Of a stretch of DNA of 8,360 nucleotides, positions 5,613 through 8,360 are shown piece by piece. The first letter of the stretch is position 1, and every line of letters begins with the position of its first letter. The notes below the pieces were generated by a model. That model searched no databases, was not told the DNA's origin, and was given only the letters and a program-made list of their open reading frames with translations. The stretch is from Rhodospirillales bacterium (GTDB lineage: Bacteria > Pseudomonadota > Alphaproteobacteria > Rhodospirillales > Casp-alpha2), in contig JANQIJ010000126.1 in the NCBI GenBank assembly GCA_028282185.1, positions 1 to 8,360 of the forward strand, read 5' to 3'. The position numbers and the translations under genes are program-made.

Positions 5613-6836
5613 ATGGTCGAGGTGCTGAAGGGACTGCGCGTGGTCGAGGGTTCCGCCTTCGTCGCCGCGCCGCTGGCTGGAATGACCTTGGCGCAGATGG
5701 GGGCGGACGTGATTCGGTTCGACCGCATTCAAGGCGGTCTGGATTACCATCGCTGGCCGGTGACAGACGACGGCTCAAGCTTGTTCTGGGCCGGGCTGAA
5801 CAAGGGCAAGCGCTCGCTTGCCGTCGATCTGCGTTCGCCGGAAGGTCAGGAGATCGTCACCCAACTGATCTGCGCCCCGGGACCGGACGCCGGGGTTTTC
5901 CTGACGAATTTGCGGGTTCGCGGCTGGATGGCTTATGACGCGCTGAAAAAGCACCGCGATGATCTCATCATGGTCGAGGTTCTGGGCACGCGGGACGAAC
6001 GGGCGGAAGTCGACTATACGGTCAATCCGGCGGTCGGGTTTCCCAATGTAACGGGTCCGGAAGGATCGAGCGAACCGGTCGCCCATGTGCTGCCGGCCTG
6101 GGATTGCATCACCGGACAAAAGGCCGCCCTCGGCGTGATCGCGGCAGAGCGGCATCGGCGGATCACCGGAGAGGGCCAGCGCGTGCGGATCGCCCTGAAG
6201 GACGTGGCTGCTGCCATGCTTGGCAACCTGGGCATCATCGGCGAGGTCGAGGTCAATCACGACGACCGCCAAAGGTTCGGCAACGCCCTTTATGGCGCTT
6301 ACGGCCAAGACTTTCTCTTAAGCGACGGCCGGCGCATCATGGTCGTCGCCCTGACCCAACGACAGTGGCGCGGTCTGATGGAAGCAACCGGGACCCAGGC
6401 AAAGATGGCCACGCTCGCGCTCAGAATGGACTGCGATTTCATGGATGAAGGGGAACGCTTCCACGCACGGCACGAAATCACCGAAATTCTCCGCGCCTGG
6501 TTCAGCCGGCGGAACTCGGTCGAGGTCGTGACAACGCTGACCGAAAACGGTGTCACCTGTTCGCTTTTTCGCAGCTTCAAACAGGCGATCGACGAGGACC
6601 CGGATTTTTCCGAAGACAATCCCATGTTCCGCAGGATCGAGCATCCGGGGGTCGGGTCATTCCTGACACCCGGCACGCCCTTCGACTTCGACGCTTTCGA
6701 GCGGACGCCGCCGGCGCCGGCGCCGCGACTGGGTGCCCATACAGAAGAAATCCTGGCCGACGTGATCGGCCTATCCAGCGGAGAAATCGCGCGCTTGCAC
6801 GACGACGGGGTGGTCGCCAGCCCGCCGAACGGCTGA
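5613..6836 (+). CDS. mct: 2-methylfumaryl-CoA isomerase (mesaconyl-CoA C1-C4 CoA transferase)
   Basis: A 407-residue family III CoA-transferase that I recognise as Mct type, an intramolecular enzyme converting 2-methylfumaryl-CoA (mesaconyl-C1-CoA) to 3-methylfumaryl-CoA (mesaconyl-C4-CoA). It is known from the 3-hydroxypropionate bi-cycle of Chloroflexus. Recognised stretches are GLRVVEGSAFVAAPLAGMTL (7-26), GADVIRFDRIQGGLDYHRWP (30-49), FWAGLNKGKRSLAVDLR (58-74), TQLICAPG (83-90), EVDYTVNP (132-139) and HVLPAWDCITGQKAALG (158-174), plus the C-terminal APRLGAHTEEIL (370-381) and GEIARLHDDGVV (390-401). Asp164 in PAWD is the expected nucleophile. Strong similarity to my memory of the Chloroflexus enzyme runs the full length. 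The usual partners (mesaconyl-CoA hydratases, citramalyl-CoA lyase) are absent from this window, so its pathway here is inferred. It stands alone on this strand. Confidence 0.85.
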   Translation: MVEVLKGLRVVEGSAFVAAPLAGMTLAQMGADVIRFDRIQGGLDYHRWPVTDDGSSLFWAGLNKGKRSLAVDLRSPEGQEIVTQLICAPGPDAGVFLTNLRVRGWMAYDALKKHRDDLIMVEVLGTRDERAEVDYTVNPAVGFPNVTGPEGSSEPVAHVLPAWDCITGQKAALGVIAAERHRRITGEGQRVRIALKDVAAAMLGNLGIIGEVEVNHDDRQRFGNALYGAYGQDFLLSDGRRIMVVALTQRQWRGLMEATGTQAKMATLALRMDCDFMDEGERFHARHEITEILRAWFSRRNSVEVVTTLTENGVTCSLFRSFKQAIDEDPDFSEDNPMFRRIEHPGVGSFLTPGTPFDFDAFERTPPAPAPRLGAHTEEILADVIGLSSGEIARLHDDGVVASPPNG

Positions 6837-6862
6837 TGACCTCAGCGCGTTGGGGGTGTCGA

Positions 6863-7426
6863 TCAGGATTCGGGCGCCTCATAGGAGACCGCCAGCACAT
6901 CGACTTCGTCGAGGCCCTTGGGCGTTCGGACCCGGGCGACGTCGCCCTCTTCCTTGCCCATCAGCGCCCGGGCCATGGGAGAGACCCAACTGATTTCGCC
7001 TTCTTCCAGGCGGGCCTCGTCGGCGCCGACGATGCGCACGGTCTGTTCCTCGCCACGGCCGTTTTCGAAGGTCACCCAAGCGCCGAAGAATACCCGGTCG
7101 CGGTTGGTCTGCCGGGCGGGGTCGACGACCTCGGCAATGTCCAGGCGCTTCATCAGGAAGCGCATGCGCCGGTCGATCTCTCGCAAACGCTTCTTGCCGT
7201 AGATGTAGTCGCCGTTTTCCGAACGATCGCCATTGGACGCCGCCCAGGAAACGATCTCGACAACCTTGGGCCGTTCGACGCTGCGCAGCGTCTTCAGTTC
7301 GGCCTGCAAGCGCGCCTGGCCTTCCGGCGTCATCAAATTGCGCTGGCCGCCCGGCAGCGGCGCATCGTTGTCCGCCGCCGCGTCATCGTTGTCTTCCGGG
7401 TCGAAATCAAGGGTCTCGTCGGTCAT
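6863..7426 (-). CDS. greB: Transcription elongation factor GreB
   Basis: A 187-residue Gre factor. Gre factors insert a coiled coil into the RNA polymerase secondary channel and stimulate cleavage of backtracked RNA. The GreB type is clear from WAASNGDRSENGDYIYGKKR (61-80) followed by LREIDRRMRFLMKRL (81-95). Asp67 and Glu70 are the tip acidic residues that hold the catalytic metal. The C-terminal FKBP-like domain has RVFFGAWVTFENGRG (111-125), RIVGADEA (131-138) and SPMARALMGKEEGD (149-162). Compared with E. coli GreB (158 residues) it carries about 28 extra N-terminal residues rich in Asp and Glu. ATG at 7426 was chosen because the frame upstream has no family similarity. It converges on mct with a 26-nt gap. 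Confidence 0.95.
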   Translation of the reverse strand: MTDETLDFDPEDNDDAAADNDAPLPGGQRNLMTPEGQARLQAELKTLRSVERPKVVEIVSWAASNGDRSENGDYIYGKKRLREIDRRMRFLMKRLDIAEVVDPARQTNRDRVFFGAWVTFENGRGEEQTVRIVGADEARLEEGEISWVSPMARALMGKEEGDVARVRTPKGLDEVDVLAVSYEAPES

Positions 7427-7444
7427 CGTCCTATCCCGGCGGCC

Positions 7445-7450
7445 AGTATA
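7445..7450 (-). promoter_or_regulatory. Possible -10 box of greB
   Basis: Read on the - strand this is TATACT, matching five of six bases of the TATAAT consensus, 18 nt upstream of the greB ATG. No good -35 hexamer sits 16-18 nt further upstream, and transcription from here would give a leader of only about 10 nt. This is a weak call. The alternative is read-through from the SPOR gene 160 nt upstream. Confidence 0.3.
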
Positions 7451-7586
7451 GCCGGCAGGCGGTCCCTTGGCGCATTGCAAATCAAGCCCGGCACCGGCCC
7501 GCTTATTCACAACGGGAGAGGGCACGGGGCGCGGCGAGGCCCACCAAACCATCCCCTTACCGCGCGGAACGGGTTCCCGGAGGTGT

Positions 7587-8360
7587 TTAACCGCCCATTT
7601 CACTGGGTTCGCAGAACTGCCGGCGCTTCTTCAGATCGCGGCAGATCTTCGACGCCTCGGCCGAGGACTTCAGCGGTCCGGCCTTGAGCCGGTAATAGGT
7701 ACCCTTCTTGCCAAGAGTCACCTTGGCGACCTCGAAGCTGAGGCCCTTCAGGACCGTGCGATGGCGGCGCTGGATCGTCTTCCAACCGGCTTCAGCCTGC
7801 TTGGCCGAGCGATAGGACGCCAAGTGAACCGCCGGCTGCGGCCCCTTGGGCTTTTCCATCATTTCCTTGTCGACCAGCGGTTTCGGCGCGGCCTTGGCCA
7901 TCTTCGGCTCCGGCGGCGCCATGGCTTTTTCGATGGCCGCCCGTTCGCGGGTGTATTCGTCGGACGAAATGAACCCGCCGTCGCGCAGTTGTTCCAATTG
8001 GCGGACCATGTCGGCCGCCTGCATCAAGCCGCTGGGCGGCGGCACCGGATTTCGCAGGCGCACGGGCGCGGCCGGCATCAGGGCATCCAGGATCATGTTG
8101 CGTTCCGCCGCGTGCTGCGAAACGGAAATCGCCCGCAGTTCCAACGCCCGCCCGATCGCCCGCAGGCGCCCGGAAATCTGCTCGGTCGTCGGCACCGGCC
8201 GGTCCAGGCCGGCAGACGGCGGCGGCGAGGTCAAGGGCAGGACACTACCCAGGTTGGCCTGGCGCCGGGTACGGAATTCTTCCGGCGTGATCAAACCCTG
8301 ATCGCGCAATGCCCGCATCGTCGAAAACCGGGAAATGACGTTTTTCATGCTGGCCGAATA
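7587..8360 (-). CDS. SPOR-domain protein with two SHOCT-like helical motifs, 5' end probably off the window
   Basis: The readable part is 253 residues from an ATG at 8348, but the frame stays open to the right edge. The 12 nt before that ATG show no Shine-Dalgarno, so the true start may lie outside. The C-terminal part (about 172-248) looks like a SPOR domain: AVHLASYRSAKQAEAGWKTI (173-192), FEVAKVTLGKKGTYYRLKAG (205-224) and SSAEASKICRDLKKRRQFC (228-246). SPOR domains bind glycan strands stripped of stem peptides, usually at division sites in the periplasm. Two motifs resemble SHOCT-like helices: MRALRDQGLITPEEFRTRR (11-29) and LEQLRDGGFISSDEYTRER (118-136). The linkers are rich in Pro and Ala. 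No signal peptide or membrane segment is visible in the window, so export must be encoded upstream or the protein is cytoplasmic. SPOR is likely; the SHOCT-like call is a motif judgement. Confidence 0.8.
   Translation of the reverse strand, partial: YSASMKNVISRFSTMRALRDQGLITPEEFRTRRQANLGSVLPLTSPPPSAGLDRPVPTTEQISGRLRAIGRALELRAISVSQHAAERNMILDALMPAAPVRLRNPVPPPSGLMQAADMVRQLEQLRDGGFISSDEYTRERAAIEKAMAPPEPKMAKAAPKPLVDKEMMEKPKGPQPAVHLASYRSAKQAEAGWKTIQRRHRTVLKGLSFEVAKVTLGKKGTYYRLKAGPLKSSAEASKICRDLKKRRQFCEPSEMGG

Noticed and set aside
6836..7687. A 283-codon + strand frame opposite greB
   Set aside because: It is an antisense shadow; the - strand encodes an unmistakable GreB.
1..8360. CRISPR arrays, tRNA or rRNA genes, insertion sequences, phage or defence genes
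   Set aside because: I saw no regularly spaced repeats, cloverleaf, rRNA motif, transposase or defence-type domain on either strand.

Overview
The window is GC-rich DNA in a typical alphaproteobacterial style: GC-rich third codon positions, ATGA stop/start overlaps, a GreB with an acidic N-terminal extension and a SPOR-domain protein. I infer an alphaproteobacterium, perhaps Rhodospirillales-like. That placement rests on overall style, not on a phylogenetic marker.

Layout. Positions 1-486 hold no convincing gene but contain several small repeats and a GC-rich leader hairpin. A tight four-gene operon on the + strand follows (487-4817): a thiolase of the 3-oxoadipyl-CoA thiolase type, a PrpF-family isomerase, a family III (CaiB/BaiF) CoA-transferase and a RimJ/RimL-like GNAT acetyltransferase. 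Its junctions are 1 nt apart, ATGA and ATGA. On the - strand, 4905-5300 encodes a complete short BLUF blue-light sensor interrupted by two compensating one-base frameshifts. After about 310 bp of non-coding DNA, 5613-6836 (+) encodes a second, distinct family III CoA-transferase that I recognise as 2-methylfumaryl-CoA (mesaconyl-CoA) isomerase, Mct. Convergent to it on the - strand lie greB (6863-7426) and a SPOR-domain protein (7587 to the right edge, 5' end probably outside).

How the genes may work together. The first three operon genes form a plausible catabolic module: CoA activation of an acid, isomerisation of an unsaturated di- or tricarboxylate, and thiolytic cleavage of a 3-oxoacyl-CoA. 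The nearby Mct moves CoA between the carboxyls of mesaconate, a branched C5 dicarboxylate. Both loci therefore point to branched or unsaturated dicarboxylate metabolism, but the substrate cannot be read from sequence and the operon-Mct link is inference. GreB and the SPOR protein are housekeeping genes.

The items most worth a second look are the doubly frameshifted BLUF gene, whose flavin-site residues return exactly to register; the thiolase/PrpF/CoA-transferase/GNAT operon, which I cannot assign to a described pathway; and mct without its usual partner genes in the window.
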